Assembly: GCA_025462865.1 (NCBI GenBank)
Contig: JAOAPI010000047.1
Coordinates: 40,718 to 104,717, forward strand
Direction: 5' to 3'
Length of the DNA stretch: 64,000 bases
From: Candidatus Sulfotelmatobacter sp.
GTDB lineage: Bacteria; Acidobacteriota; Terriglobia; Terriglobales; Acidobacteriaceae
Part shown: positions 16,743-26,225 of the stretch, piece after piece
How the letters are laid out: each line of letters begins with the position of its first letter
Position numbering within the stretch: the first letter of the stretch is position 1
The notes under the pieces: model-generated
What the model was told of the DNA's origin: nothing
Database searches by the model: none
Seen by the model: the letters and a program-made list of their open reading frames with translations, nothing else
Program-made: the position numbers and the translations under genes

Positions 16743-17417
16743 ATGAATAAGCCGGGTAAAGATATCGAGAAGCGCGAGCGGATTGTGAATCGGATTGCGC
16801 GCGAGTTGCGGGACGGGTTCTATGTGAACCTGGGGATTGGGATGCCGACGCTGGTGGCGAATCATGTTCCGCCGGGGATGGAAGTTGTTCTTCAGTCGGA
16901 GAACGGGATGCTGGGGATTGGGCCTTATCCGGCGGAGGGTGAGGAGGATTGCGATCTGATCAATGCTGGCAAAGAGACCGTTAGCGAGATGGCGGGGACG
17001 TCGTATTTTTCGAGCGCGGATTCGTTTGCCATGATACGCGGGGCGCACGTGGATTTGAGCGTGCTGGGAGCGATGGAGGTGGATGAGTCGGGGAGCCTGG
17101 CGAATTGGATGATCCCGGGGAAGATGGTGAAGGGGATGGGCGGGGCGATGGACCTGGTGGCCGGGGCGCGGCGCGTGGTGGTGGCGATGGAGCATACGAC
17201 GAGGGAAGGCGCTCCGAAGATTTTGAAGAAGTGCACGCTGCCGCTGACCGGCGTGGGAGTGGTGGACACGATTGTGACGGAGATGGCGTATATCCGGGTG
17301 ACGGAGCGGGGGTTGGTGCTGGAGGAAGTGGCTCCGGGGCTGACGGCGGAGGATGTGCAGCGGGCGACCGAGGCGAGGCTGGTGGTGAGTGACGGCCTCA
17401 GGATGATGGAGTCTTAG
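16743..17417 (+). CDS. scoB: 3-oxoacid CoA-transferase subunit B
   Basis: A 224-residue beta subunit. It contains the active-site glutamate E53 in [10 protein letters not shown], the nucleophile that forms the glutamyl-CoA thioester intermediate. [13 protein letters not shown] before it and [22 protein letters not shown] after it are family signatures. It completes the heterodimeric transferase with ScoA. The 3' end converges with the FAD oxidase gene, with 12 bp between stops and no obvious terminator. Confidence 0.93.
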   Translation: MNKPGKDIEKRERIVNRIARELRDGFYVNLGIGMPTLVANHVPPGMEVVLQSENGMLGIGPYPAEGEEDCDLINAGKETVSEMAGTSYFSSADSFAMIRGAHVDLSVLGAMEVDESGSLANWMIPGKMVKGMGGAMDLVAGARRVVVAMEHTTREGAPKILKKCTLPLTGVGVVDTIVTEMAYIRVTERGLVLEEVAPGLTAEDVQRATEARLVVSDGLRMMES

Positions 17418-17429
17418 CAATTCAAAACT

Positions 17430-19028
17430 TTAAGCATTTCCGTATTTATCGTAGAACTTGCTGCTGAATAGACCATCAGGGTCATATTTTTTCTTCGCCG
17501 CAAAAAAGGCGTCGATTTCTGGATAGGCGCAATGCAATTGGGCAGGTGAGTAGTAGAGTTGGTAGGGCAAGTAAAACGTGCCCCGAAGCCCAACTGCTAG
17601 ATCAACAAGAGCGCTGGTAGTCCTCTGAAGAATCTTGCTCTGCCGATCATTCAGTTCTTGATTGAAATACAACACATAGGCAAACATGTCTTGTTTGGCA
17701 TAGGGCAGCGCGCTGACCGTGTCGGTGTGAACGACGCGGATGGTTACATTTAGCAGGTTCGCGCCATTCGCTTCAACAATCGCTTTCAGCCCACTGACAA
17801 ATTCGGACATCTTGCCTTGCGGGATGAAATATTCTTGCAGAATATTCGTGTCGTGGAGCCGGTTTCTCAGATAATTCATTGAATCGTACATTTCTTGATT
17901 CCTTGACACCAGACACGGTTCCTTCTGATTGATAGCTTCGTTCCGGGAAAGACACCTATGCAATACGGCTTCTCCGCGCTTTTCTAAGGTCCATCGTAGC
18001 CATCTGCCAAACCTTCCCGTCTTGGAGAAATTGATGACAAATCTGTCGAGCTTGTCATGGGCGGGTTCTCGTAACGGAGGAATCGGCCCAGAGAAAGGGG
18101 CTTTTCGATACACGTGAATTGCTGCTTCGCTCAGATACTTAGTTGGAGAAACTGAGAGACGCCCGTATACAAGACCGACCTCGGGATTATGGGCTACGTT
18201 CTGCTGATAATATTCCGGGAAGTCACGATCGCTCATGTAAACAGTATCCAGAATATATGCTTCATTTTTCACAAGCTCGAGGTCAGCATTTAATATGACA
18301 CCGAACAATCCATAACCTCCGATGGCCAAACGAAAGAGTTCCGGATTGTCGGTTCGGCTGGCGGTTTTGATCTCACCATTGCTTAACATGATGCGAAGCG
18401 AAACCACCGTCGACGCGAGCGGTCCGGGAAGGTGAGCGATGCCGTGAGCATTCACACTCAGCGATCCGCCAAGCGTGAATACGTTGATGGACTGCATTGC
18501 TTGTACGGAGAGGCCGTTATCATCGGCTAGACGTTGTATCTGATTCCAGGTTGCTCCGCTCTGTGCATGCATTATCTTGCGTTCCCGATCGAGGGCAATC
18601 TGATTGAGGCTTCGCATGTCGAGAACAAGCCCGCCTGCGGTAAAGGTCTGACCTCCCATGCTATGGCGCTGACCGGCAACCGAAACTTTCAGGTGGTTGG
18701 CGCGGGCGAAGGAAAGAGCCCGGGATACATCCTCGATGGTTTGGACTCTTACGACCCCAAACACTGGTGTTTTATTTAGGCAACTTGCGTCGTTGATGAA
18801 CCCGGCCCTCGCTTCAAACGGCAGTGGCTTAGAAGGCGGAGTAACGATGAGAGCAGCGAGTGTTGACCTGGTGGGATCGCTTGGAAAGACGAAATCACAA
18901 TTCTTTTCTCGGTCAGGGGGTGAAGAGTAGTCGATAGCCTTCCTGCCCAAGAACACAGCGAAAAATGTCAGACATAGTGAGGCTATCCAGGTGTTCCTGC
19001 TACGGAATCGCGAAATCCATTGTTTCAT
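17430..19028 (-). CDS. Membrane-anchored FAD-binding oxidase (PCMH type)
   Basis: A 532-residue flavoprotein of the VAO/PCMH family. The ATG at 19028 is chosen because it precedes a basic N-terminus and a single hydrophobic helix (WIASLCLTFFAVFLG), giving an anchor or uncleaved signal; the frame upstream lacks features. FAD-binding blocks follow: VAGQRHSMGGQTFTAGG, where the His may carry covalent FAD, then FTLGGSLSVNAHG and the GGYGLFGVI segment. The closest recognisable relatives are aldonolactone or sugar-alcohol oxidases and cytokinin-dehydrogenase-like proteins. The substrate is unknown. Confidence 0.85.
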   Translation of the reverse strand: MKQWISRFRSRNTWIASLCLTFFAVFLGRKAIDYSSPPDREKNCDFVFPSDPTRSTLAALIVTPPSKPLPFEARAGFINDASCLNKTPVFGVVRVQTIEDVSRALSFARANHLKVSVAGQRHSMGGQTFTAGGLVLDMRSLNQIALDRERKIMHAQSGATWNQIQRLADDNGLSVQAMQSINVFTLGGSLSVNAHGIAHLPGPLASTVVSLRIMLSNGEIKTASRTDNPELFRLAIGGYGLFGVILNADLELVKNEAYILDTVYMSDRDFPEYYQQNVAHNPEVGLVYGRLSVSPTKYLSEAAIHVYRKAPFSGPIPPLREPAHDKLDRFVINFSKTGRFGRWLRWTLEKRGEAVLHRCLSRNEAINQKEPCLVSRNQEMYDSMNYLRNRLHDTNILQEYFIPQGKMSEFVSGLKAIVEANGANLLNVTIRVVHTDTVSALPYAKQDMFAYVLYFNQELNDRQSKILQRTTSALVDLAVGLRGTFYLPYQLYYSPAQLHCAYPEIDAFFAAKKKYDPDGLFSSKFYDKYGNA

Positions 19029-19056
19029 CAAGTTGGGCAGATCGCGCGATTGTACC

Positions 19057-19257
19057 TCAGATTCGAAACGGCGCGGGCAGCAGGCGGAACGGCAGTGTGA
19101 TCGCGAGGTAGATGATCTCGAGGACTCCGTGGACCGCAATACCCAGGATACGGAATGGGATCAGCAGGAGCCAGACGAATGGGTAGGCTATCAGCGCCAG
19201 GATCGCCCGCGGCCAGCAGAATACGAAGAGGATGCACCAGAGGAGGAACGTTAGCAT
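19057..19257 (-). CDS. Small membrane protein of unknown function
   Basis: A 66-residue, almost wholly hydrophobic protein. The ATG at 19257 has a near-perfect AAGGAGG Shine-Dalgarno 7 nt upstream, which fixes the start and argues strongly that it is translated. Two membrane stretches are visible (LLWCILFVFCWPRAILALIAYPFVWLLL and IAVHGVLEIIYLAITL, each shown only in part here), with repeated PFR motifs (IPFRILG, LPFRLLPAPFRI). No homologue is recognised. It lies 28 bp upstream of the oxidase gene on the same strand and may be in the same transcript. Confidence 0.75.
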   Translation of the reverse strand: MLTFLLWCILFVFCWPRAILALIAYPFVWLLLIPFRILGIAVHGVLEIIYLAITLPFRLLPAPFRI

Positions 19258-19423
19258 GGGCGACCTCCTTAATTTGTTCCCTCTGGTTAATTGTACGGAT
19301 GTGACGGGACGAAAGTTCCATGAGTTGCGCACTGGAACTGCCCCACAACAATCGGGCACCGCACGCATTTCGAAGGCAGGAGTGCCCGCGCCACATAATC
19401 TCACACAACACAACCACAGAAAC

Positions 19424-20755
19424 CTATTCGTAGCGGAGAGCTTCGGCGGGGAGAGTCCGTCCGGCGGACCATGAGGGGTACAGTGTGGCGATGAAGGAGA
19501 CACCGAGGGCCACGAGCACAACCCACATTCCATCCCTGAGGCGTGGCGCGAAGGGGACGTAGTCAATGGAATAGACTTCTGGGGAAAGTGAGATCAGGTG
19601 ATAGTGGCCGCCCACATAGGAGATGCTATAACCCAGCAGCAGGCCGATGGCGGTGCCAATGATGCCGATCAGAACTCCTTGAGCGATAAAGATGTTTCGT
19701 ATTTGTGAGCGGCGCGTCCCCATCGACATTAGCACCGCGATGTCTTTGGTTTTTTCCATGACCATCATGATCAGAGAAATAAGAATGTTTAGGGCCGCCA
19801 CGAAAACGATCAGCCCAACCGTGATGTACGTGACCAGGCGCTCCATATTCAGGGCGTGAAACAGAGCTTTGTTCTGCTCTTTCCAGTTGGTGGCCATAAA
19901 TCCCTTGCCTGCGGCGTCTTCGAGTTGACGCGCTACAATGTCTGCTTTATCGATGTCATCGACCTTGAACTCGATAACGGAAATCAGATCGCCGAGGCCG
20001 AAGAGGCGTTGCGCGTCAGAGAGGCGCGTGAAGGCCCACGACGAATCGTAGTCGAAGAAGCCGGAGTTGAAAATTCCCGCGACACGGAAGCGGCTGTATT
20101 TTGGAACCATTCCGAAAGGCGTCAGTTCGCCTTGAGGGCTGGTCACCAGCACTACGGAACCGACGGTCGCCCCGAGATTGTCGGCCATATCTTTTCCGAG
20201 AATAATTGGTGGCATGGCTGCCACGCGTGCGTGAACGCCGGCGAGAGAATCCGGAGACCCAGACGTTGAATTCCGTAGGTCTTCAGGATTATTCGGAGTA
20301 TCCGGTTTGGATGAGCCTTGATCGGAGTCTTCATCCAGGGCAGTCGCCGAGCCCTCCTTAATCGTGTTGAGCAGATCGCCAACGTTTCTTTCGTCGGCTG
20401 GAATCATGCCTTTGAGGACGGCGCCACGCGCGCGAGGTCCGCGCGAGATTAGAACTTGCTCAAAAATTGCGGGAGCAGCCGCTACCACGTGGGGCTGTTT
20501 GGCAAGTCGTGCCACAAGCGGCGGCCAATCTTTGATCCCGTCATCCGCGACACGTAGCAGGCTGACGTGCGAGGTGGACCCGATAAGGCGCTCCTGCAAG
20601 TCCTGGCGAAAGCCATTGTTGATGGCGAGGGCGACGATGAGTGAAGCAACCCCGGCGGCGACTCCGAGGATGGAGATGCCGGTGATGATCCCGATGAAAG
20701 CCTGGCGCCTTTTCGCGCGTAAGTAGCGAGTTGCGATGAAAAGTTCAAAGCGCAT
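19424..20755 (-). CDS. lolC: Lipoprotein-releasing ABC transporter permease (LolC/E family)
   Basis: A 443-residue permease of the FtsX/LolC-E family. The N-terminus (FIATRYLRAKRRQAFIGIITGISILGV, seen in part) and the first helix match LolC/E. A periplasmic domain of roughly 250 residues follows, then three C-terminal helices with the SIGM-like loop (VLMSMGTRRSQIRNIFIAQG) that contacts the ATPase. It extracts lipoproteins from the inner membrane for delivery by LolA. Only one permease gene is present, suggesting a LolF-type homodimer. The periplasmic domain has an Asp/Ser-rich loop near residues 140-165. The likely ATPase partner lies 7 kb away at 27540. Confidence 0.87.
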   Translation of the reverse strand: MRFELFIATRYLRAKRRQAFIGIITGISILGVAAGVASLIVALAINNGFRQDLQERLIGSTSHVSLLRVADDGIKDWPPLVARLAKQPHVVAAAPAIFEQVLISRGPRARGAVLKGMIPADERNVGDLLNTIKEGSATALDEDSDQGSSKPDTPNNPEDLRNSTSGSPDSLAGVHARVAAMPPIILGKDMADNLGATVGSVVLVTSPQGELTPFGMVPKYSRFRVAGIFNSGFFDYDSSWAFTRLSDAQRLFGLGDLISVIEFKVDDIDKADIVARQLEDAAGKGFMATNWKEQNKALFHALNMERLVTYITVGLIVFVAALNILISLIMMVMEKTKDIAVLMSMGTRRSQIRNIFIAQGVLIGIIGTAIGLLLGYSISYVGGHYHLISLSPEVYSIDYVPFAPRLRDGMWVVLVALGVSFIATLYPSWSAGRTLPAEALRYE

Positions 20756-20839
20756 GTGAGCTTTAGCCGTCAGCTTTCAGCTGAGTCGGATTATAACTAT
20801 CAGTTCTGCTGTGCGCGGGATTTGCGGGAATAAAAAGGC

Positions 20840-20882
20840 GTTTAACGCAGAGAGCGCGGGGAACGGTCGCGGAGAACCGAGA
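20840..20882 (+). repeat. Repeat-like CGCGGAG-rich intergenic word (family E)
   Basis: The sequence GCAGAGAGCGCGGGGAACG then CGCGGAGAACC resembles the CGCGGAG...CGCGGAGATCGCGG stretch at 62995-63031, which lies within the start region of the PQQ dehydrogenase. It looks like a dispersed repeat family, with low confidence. Confidence 0.35.
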
Positions 20883-20886
20883 GTAT

Positions 20887-21468
20887 TTATATCTTTACTC
20901 TCGGAACAATGGCAGGTACGGCGAGCCGATAGTTGCGATATTCTTCGCCGAATCTTTTTTCGAGTTCTCGATCTTCCATCTTTATCATGAGCGCACCTGT
21001 GATGATAGCGGATGCGGTCAGCGCCCAGCAGACTGCAAGGCCGGTCCCAAGGCTCCAGGCTAGCATCTCGCAGAGATGGCCGAGGTAGACGGGATGCCGG
21101 ATGCGGGCGCGAATGCCATTTGTTACAAGATGCTGGGTGCTGTGGCCAGCGAGGACTTCAGGCAATCCTCCGAGTTGCTGGAGGCTGAAGTGGGCATGAG
21201 AGAGTTTGTAGAGAATTAGACCGGCGCAGAATAAAAGGGTGGCGGGAATCCATGTCCAGCCATTTTCGTAAAGTAGGATGCGGCGCCAGGGGGCGGTGAT
21301 CGCCGCCGTCACCATCCACATTCCGATCCAGACAGGCAGGAGGATTTTGTACGGCGATGTTCGCCGCGAGCGCCAATATCGAATGCGCGGGTGGATGAGG
21401 AGCCAGAACGCCGGGATCGTCGAATAGATGACGCAAAGGATCCAGGCGAGGGTTCGCAGAAACAGCAT
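20887..21468 (-). CDS. Isoprenylcysteine carboxyl methyltransferase-like membrane protein
   Basis: A 193-residue protein with about five membrane helices. The C-terminal half has the PEMT/ICMT signature: GIRARIRHPVYLGHLCEML (SAM-binding RHPxYxG), followed by EDRELEKRFGEEYRNY. Bacterial members methylate small molecules or lipids rather than prenylated proteins, and the substrate is unknown. It lies upstream of the LolC-like gene on the same strand with 131 bp between, containing a family C repeat, so cotranscription is uncertain. Confidence 0.85.
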   Translation of the reverse strand: MLFLRTLAWILCVIYSTIPAFWLLIHPRIRYWRSRRTSPYKILLPVWIGMWMVTAAITAPWRRILLYENGWTWIPATLLFCAGLILYKLSHAHFSLQQLGGLPEVLAGHSTQHLVTNGIRARIRHPVYLGHLCEMLAWSLGTGLAVCWALTASAIITGALMIKMEDRELEKRFGEEYRNYRLAVPAIVPRVKI

Positions 21469-21542
21469 GCCTCGATTCTAACTTTTTATAACGGCTCACT
21501 TGTCCTGCACGTCTTCACGTTCTGTGGCACATTAGAAGCTCA

Positions 21543-22826
21543 ATGCCGCCGCCTGCCGACCCCAAAGCTGGACGCATCGCATTTACCAATCCGGACTTCG
21601 TTCTGTTTCAGATTGCACGCTTTCTGATTGTGGCTGCCGTCGAAATGCAGGCGGTCGCGGTGGGATGGCAGGTGTACGACATCACCAAGCGGGCGCTGGA
21701 TTTGGGGTTGGTGGGGCTGGCACAGTTTCTTCCGGGCATTTTATTGTTTCTGGTTTCTGGACACACTTCTGACCGGTTCGAGCGGCGCAAGGTGTTGATT
21801 GCGTGTTACGCAGGATACGCAGTCTGCTCAGGGCTTCTGCTTTTTATCACGGAGAGCGGCTCACACTCGGTCAGACCTATTTATGCCGTGCTGATTCTGC
21901 TGGGAGTGGTGCGCTCGTTCAATGGCACGGCGAGCCGGGCGATTCTTCCGCAATTAGTTCCCGAAGAACATTTCGCAAACGCGGTTGCATGGAACGCGAC
22001 AACGTTTCAGGCAGCGACAATTCTTGGACCATCACTCGGGGGAATCCTATACGCGCTTTTCCGCGGACCCTCAGCAGTTTATGCGGGCGCGATGTTGACG
22101 GCGTTGGGCGCATTGCTCTCGATGTTCCGCATCAAGACGCACCCGCAGGCGCGACGTCGTGAACCCACAAGCCTGAAGACCGTTTTTGCAGGATTGCACT
22201 TCATCTGGCGCGAGAAGCTGATTCTGGGCGCGATTTCGCTGGATCTATTCGCCGTGCTGCTTGGCGGAGCGGTGGCGCTGCTTCCCGTTTATGCGCGGGA
22301 GATTTTGCATACTGGGCCTTGGGGACTGGGGTTGTTGCGGACCGCTCCCGGAATTGGCGCGGCGCTGATGGCGGTAGCGCTGGCGCATCGTCCACTGCGC
22401 TGGCGTGCGGGGCCGACGCTGCTGTGGTCGGTGGCCGGATTTGGAATATGCACGATTCTGTTTGGGATCTCCAGAAGCTTAGTGCTGTCACTGGTGGCGC
22501 TGATTTTTCTGGGCGCAGCCGACATGATTAGCGTGATCATTCGTGCCACGCTCGTGCAATTGCGCACACCCGATGAAATGCGCGGACGCGTCATGGCGGT
22601 CGACATGGTTTTTATCGGGACATCGAACGAACTCGGGCAGTTTGAGTCCGGATTGACGGCGCAGTGGTTTGGGACGGTGCCTGCAGTTTTGCTGGGAGGA
22701 GTGGGGACGCTGATGGTGATCGCCCTATGGGCTTGGATTTTTCCTGAGCTGAGGCGTGCGGGAGAACTCAGTGCGATGAGGAGCGTGGCGGAAGAGGCTT
22801 CGGCAGCGGTAGAGAGAATGCCATAG
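21543..22826 (+). CDS. MFS transporter (EntS-like, MFS_3 family)
   Basis: A 427-residue carrier with about twelve membrane helices. The loop SGHTSDRFERRKVL between helices 2 and 3 is the MFS motif A region, and GVVRSFNGTASRAILPQLVPEEHFANAVAWN is typical of the MFS_3/EntS group of small-molecule exporters. It is a single gene, divergent from the ICMT-like gene and convergent with the beta-propeller gene. The substrate cannot be inferred; siderophore, drug and organic-acid exporters all occur in this family. Confidence 0.88.
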   Translation: MPPPADPKAGRIAFTNPDFVLFQIARFLIVAAVEMQAVAVGWQVYDITKRALDLGLVGLAQFLPGILLFLVSGHTSDRFERRKVLIACYAGYAVCSGLLLFITESGSHSVRPIYAVLILLGVVRSFNGTASRAILPQLVPEEHFANAVAWNATTFQAATILGPSLGGILYALFRGPSAVYAGAMLTALGALLSMFRIKTHPQARRREPTSLKTVFAGLHFIWREKLILGAISLDLFAVLLGGAVALLPVYAREILHTGPWGLGLLRTAPGIGAALMAVALAHRPLRWRAGPTLLWSVAGFGICTILFGISRSLVLSLVALIFLGAADMISVIIRATLVQLRTPDEMRGRVMAVDMVFIGTSNELGQFESGLTAQWFGTVPAVLLGGVGTLMVIALWAWIFPELRRAGELSAMRSVAEEASAAVERMP

Positions 22827-22903
22827 CGCTTCAGTCGATGAGAAATGCGCGGCGGGCGTGGGGTGGAATGCCACGCCGGGCCGATGAAGCCCAGATGACA
22901 AGG

Positions 22904-25246
22904 TTATCGAGTGTTACCGGCGCGGATAAGAGTTTTTGCCGCGCCCATGTTTTCATACCGGTCGTAGACGCGAACGACGACTACGTGCTCGGAAGATGCC
23001 GCGCCGTCTTTGGCCGGCTCCGGAGCGACCTTGAAATCGTAGTTCTCGGTCTTGGCATCGGAGAGCTGTCCGACCGGCTCAACATATTTCCAATCGCCTG
23101 CATCAACTGAATATTCCGCGCGCTTAATGGGAGAGAAGCCATCGCCGGCGCGGAAGGTAACGTGAATTTGTCCGCTCTCAACAGACGCCGCGAGATTCTC
23201 GATTCGCGGGGGCGTTGTGTCCACTTCGAAACGGCGGCTTTCTCTGGACGCCGTCAGAGCTTCGCCTGGCGAGTGTGAGGGAGCGTCGGAAGCGATGACT
23301 TTCACCGCGTAGCCGCCATCTGGCAGAAGGCTGGCGTCAAATGAATACGCTTTATCGGTCAGATTGTCTTTGAGAAGAAGCCAGCGCGTCTCGCCGTCAC
23401 CGCGATAGTAGAGAGAGTAGACGAGCTGGTCGTCGTTTTCGTCGTGCGCGCTCCACTTCACCCCGATCGAATCGCGATCGTGAGAACTCGGAGTGGGAAC
23501 GTCAAAGCGTGTACCCGAAGAGCCGATCGAGTCCGATCCCAGGGTAATGCCTGAGGCTTTCGATAGCGGCTGATACTTCACGCCCACCTGCACCGTCAAA
23601 TCGTCGATCTCGGGGGCGGCGTTCTTGGGTAGATAATTCAACGCCACGCTCTCGACGCCCGGGGGCGTCGGTCCAGCGTGCAGCACCGCCTTCCACTGGG
23701 CATAACGCGCCGGCGGAATTTCGGTTGCGCCACTCCGGGCAGAATCGATCTTTTTCCAGGCGCTCCAATTGCGGTCAGGATTGTCAACATTGCCGCTGCG
23801 GGCGTACAGATCGACGTTGCCTGATCCGCGAAAATCGGCGCGTCCCCAGCGCGAGAATATTCTGGCATCGAATACATCGCTCTGATAGGTGCCTTGGGAT
23901 TCAGGCTCGGGTCCCAGCACAAACACTTTGCCTAGATTGCTGGTCGCTGCGTAAAGTCCGCCGCCAGGGGCCTTGGCGAACGCAGTGACCTGCGAAGCTG
24001 GGGCTTTCAATAGATCGGAGAAATCATCGACAGCCGTGACCGCAAAAATATGGCCGCGATTGCCGGTGCCGGCCAGCAATCGTTCCTGCGAATCGAAGGC
24101 GAGCGAATAGACGATGTCCTCGTGTGAGCTCCACAGACGCGCCGGCGAACCGTCGGGAGCAATGCGATAGATGTCAGAACCGCTGCCTGCTCCGCCGCCC
24201 GGAAATGGAAATGGTCCTACCGAAGACGGCGCGCTGGGAGCGGGTGTGATGGTCATGCCGGGAACTTGGGGCGCAGCGCTGGAAGTGGTCGCACTCGATG
24301 AAATGATGAGAGGCGAGGCGCTTCCTGATGAACTCGAGGTAGCTCCGCTACGCTTCTCCCCGACTGCTGCGGCATAGATGTTACCCGCGCGATCCAGCGC
24401 GAGGGCTGTAATTTCTTTTTTGGGAGCGCTGTACACCACAAACCCCTCACCAGCGGGAGAAATTCGATAGATCAGGCCGCTTCCATCTGAACCGGCAATT
24501 AAGTTCTCCTGCGCGTCAAAGGCGAGAACGCGAATGTGGGTCTCATCGCTCTTGAAAAAAACTGAGTGGTCGCCCTTGGGAGTGACACGATAAATCTCGC
24601 CGCGATCACCGGTGGCTACGTAAAGATTGCCAGCTTTGTCGAGCGCGAGGTCCCAGATGTATTTCGTACCGGGCGCGAAATAGACAGAGGAACTCCAGGT
24701 GGGATCGGCGGTGGGTTTAGCGGAGTCGTTGACTCTATCTTTGTCCTTGTCTTTATTTTGATCTTTATCGGAACTGGGCTGAGATGATTCGGATTTTGCG
24801 GGCTGAGCATTGGCGCCGGGCTTATGCTCAAGTTTGTACACCTTGCCATCGGGTGCCGTGGCAGCGTAGATTGCGCCTCCAGGAGCGGTTCGCAGGGCTT
24901 GCACCTGGAGTTCTTTCGGTTCAAAAATGATCGTGGCTTTTCCATTCGGAGTGATGCGGTAGACGCGGGCGGGCGCCCCCGCTGCCACGTATACGTTGCC
25001 GGCATCATCGGCCGCGATTGCCCAGATGTAGGTGGAAGGCGTGGCGTACAGGCTCTTAAAAGTAGGGGCGAGCGCGAGACCCCCCATGCTGCGAATGGCC
25101 ACGCCGGTAGCGGTGCCCTTGGTCAGTTCCTCAAACTTCGACTGTTCCCAGGTGCGCGTGCCTTCGGCGAACACGGTCGGGACCAGGATGCTTACGAGAA
25201 AAAGGGTGGAAAGAAAGAAGAAATATCGCTTTCGCAAACTCTGCAA
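22904..25246 (-). CDS. Large secreted beta-propeller protein (NHL/WD-like repeats)
   Basis: A 780-residue exported protein with a signal peptide (FFFLSTLFLVSILVPTVFA). Residues about 65-440 contain repeats of the form AGNxYVAxGxxxxVYRITPxG, for example AGNVYVAAGAPARVYRITP and AGNLYVATGDRGEIYRVTP, as in NHL or Vgb-type propellers. Two low-complexity inserts break the propeller: a Lys/Asp/Ser-rich one near 135-170 and a Ser/Thr/Pro-rich one near 305-350. The C-terminal part (about 585-780) resembles fibronectin-type beta-sandwiches (VDTTPPRIENL). It probably serves extracellular or outer-envelope binding. No enzymatic residues are seen. Confidence 0.78.
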   Translation of the reverse strand: MQSLRKRYFFFLSTLFLVSILVPTVFAEGTRTWEQSKFEELTKGTATGVAIRSMGGLALAPTFKSLYATPSTYIWAIAADDAGNVYVAAGAPARVYRITPNGKATIIFEPKELQVQALRTAPGGAIYAATAPDGKVYKLEHKPGANAQPAKSESSQPSSDKDQNKDKDKDRVNDSAKPTADPTWSSSVYFAPGTKYIWDLALDKAGNLYVATGDRGEIYRVTPKGDHSVFFKSDETHIRVLAFDAQENLIAGSDGSGLIYRISPAGEGFVVYSAPKKEITALALDRAGNIYAAAVGEKRSGATSSSSGSASPLIISSSATTSSAAPQVPGMTITPAPSAPSSVGPFPFPGGGAGSGSDIYRIAPDGSPARLWSSHEDIVYSLAFDSQERLLAGTGNRGHIFAVTAVDDFSDLLKAPASQVTAFAKAPGGGLYAATSNLGKVFVLGPEPESQGTYQSDVFDARIFSRWGRADFRGSGNVDLYARSGNVDNPDRNWSAWKKIDSARSGATEIPPARYAQWKAVLHAGPTPPGVESVALNYLPKNAAPEIDDLTVQVGVKYQPLSKASGITLGSDSIGSSGTRFDVPTPSSHDRDSIGVKWSAHDENDDQLVYSLYYRGDGETRWLLLKDNLTDKAYSFDASLLPDGGYAVKVIASDAPSHSPGEALTASRESRRFEVDTTPPRIENLAASVESGQIHVTFRAGDGFSPIKRAEYSVDAGDWKYVEPVGQLSDAKTENYDFKVAPEPAKDGAASSEHVVVVRVYDRYENMGAAKTLIRAGNTR

Positions 25247-25417
25247 GATTAAACCTCGAAATCGTTGTGGGGGATGTCTTCAGGTTACCACGGGTGACGG
25301 CGAGTTCTCTGGGGAAGGTTCTGGGAGAGGCCCGCCTGGCATCGTTTCAGCGGGACAACCGAGGCGGCTGTCGCTCCGCGGGCTGGAGACGGATTTACCG
25401 TGGTATCGTAAGAGTTC

Positions 25418-26086
25418 ATGGGATCGTCGCGTCAGGATCTGCTGCGGTTACTTGCTGCAAAGTCCTTTCGGCTGGGAGAGTTCAAGCTTTCTTCCGGCGG
25501 GACCAGCGACTACTACATCGACTGCCGGACTACAACTCTTGACGCCAAAGGTTCGCGGCTTACTGGTCAGGTATTTTTCGACGAAATTCGTCAGCGTGGG
25601 TGGAAACCGCGGGCAATCGGGGGCCTTACCATGGGAGCCGATCCCGTCGTCGTTGCTGTCTCGGTGGTGAGTGGGGAGCTGGACGGCTTTCTGGTGCGAA
25701 AAGCGGAAAAGCAACACGGGACAGGACAGCGTATTGAAGGCTTTCGCGAGAAGGGTGCGCGCGTGGTCATTGTGGACGACGTCTGCACGACAGGAGCTTC
25801 TACCGTGCAGGCGATTGAAGCGGCGCGGGAATTTGGATTCGAGATTGCCGGTGTGATGTGCCTGGTTGAGCGCGAGGAAGCGAAGGGAAGGCCGGCCGTG
25901 GAAAAGGCCGCGGCTGGGGCTCCGTTCGTTTCAGTTTTTACGGCAAAGGACGTGCGAGTGGAGCATGTTTCGCAGATGGATGACACCGCTCCAGTGATTT
26001 TTGCGGTTGCCGCGACGTGCGAGATGTGCGGAAAGCCTGCGGTAACGAATGTTCCGCGGAATCGGTGTGAGGCGCATCGAGCATAG
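25418..26086 (+). CDS. pyrE: Orotate phosphoribosyltransferase with zinc-ribbon-like tail
   Basis: A 222-residue enzyme making orotidine 5'-phosphate from orotate and PRPP in pyrimidine synthesis. The PRPP-binding loop is VVIVDDVCTTGAS (116-128), with FKLSSGGTSDYYIDCR (orotate site) and the catalytic K95/K98 region RKAEKQHG upstream. Unusually, the C-terminus carries C201-x2-C204 and C217-x2-H220, a spacing suited to binding zinc, in about 25 residues beyond the normal end. The start ATG at 25418 gives the usual N-terminus. It is followed by mtnA on the same strand after 139 bp. Confidence 0.93.
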   Translation: MGSSRQDLLRLLAAKSFRLGEFKLSSGGTSDYYIDCRTTTLDAKGSRLTGQVFFDEIRQRGWKPRAIGGLTMGADPVVVAVSVVSGELDGFLVRKAEKQHGTGQRIEGFREKGARVVIVDDVCTTGASTVQAIEAAREFGFEIAGVMCLVEREEAKGRPAVEKAAAGAPFVSVFTAKDVRVEHVSQMDDTAPVIFAVAATCEMCGKPAVTNVPRNRCEAHRA

Positions 26087-26185
26087 GTTTCCAGCGGCTA
26101 AATCCGCGTTGAATATTTGATGGGTTTTACGGCGCGACTGGAAGTTGCGCCCTTTCAAGACCTTTCAGTTGAATTTGTTCTAGCC

Positions 26186-26221
26186 AACGAGCAACGACAA
26201 ACGACAAACGACAAACGACCA
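26186..26221 (+). repeat. Tandem ACAAACG repeat upstream of mtnA
   Basis: The unit ACAAACG is repeated about three times in AACGACAAACGACAAACGACAAACGACC, ending 4 nt before the mtnA start codon. The words resemble the reverse complement of the GTCGTTGG family D repeats. The run replaces any Shine-Dalgarno sequence. Confidence 0.55.
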
Positions 26222-26225
26222 AATC

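Noticed and set aside
26186..26221. Possible CRISPR-like array before mtnA
   Set aside because: The repeats are 7 bp and contiguous with no spacers, so it is a simple tandem repeat.
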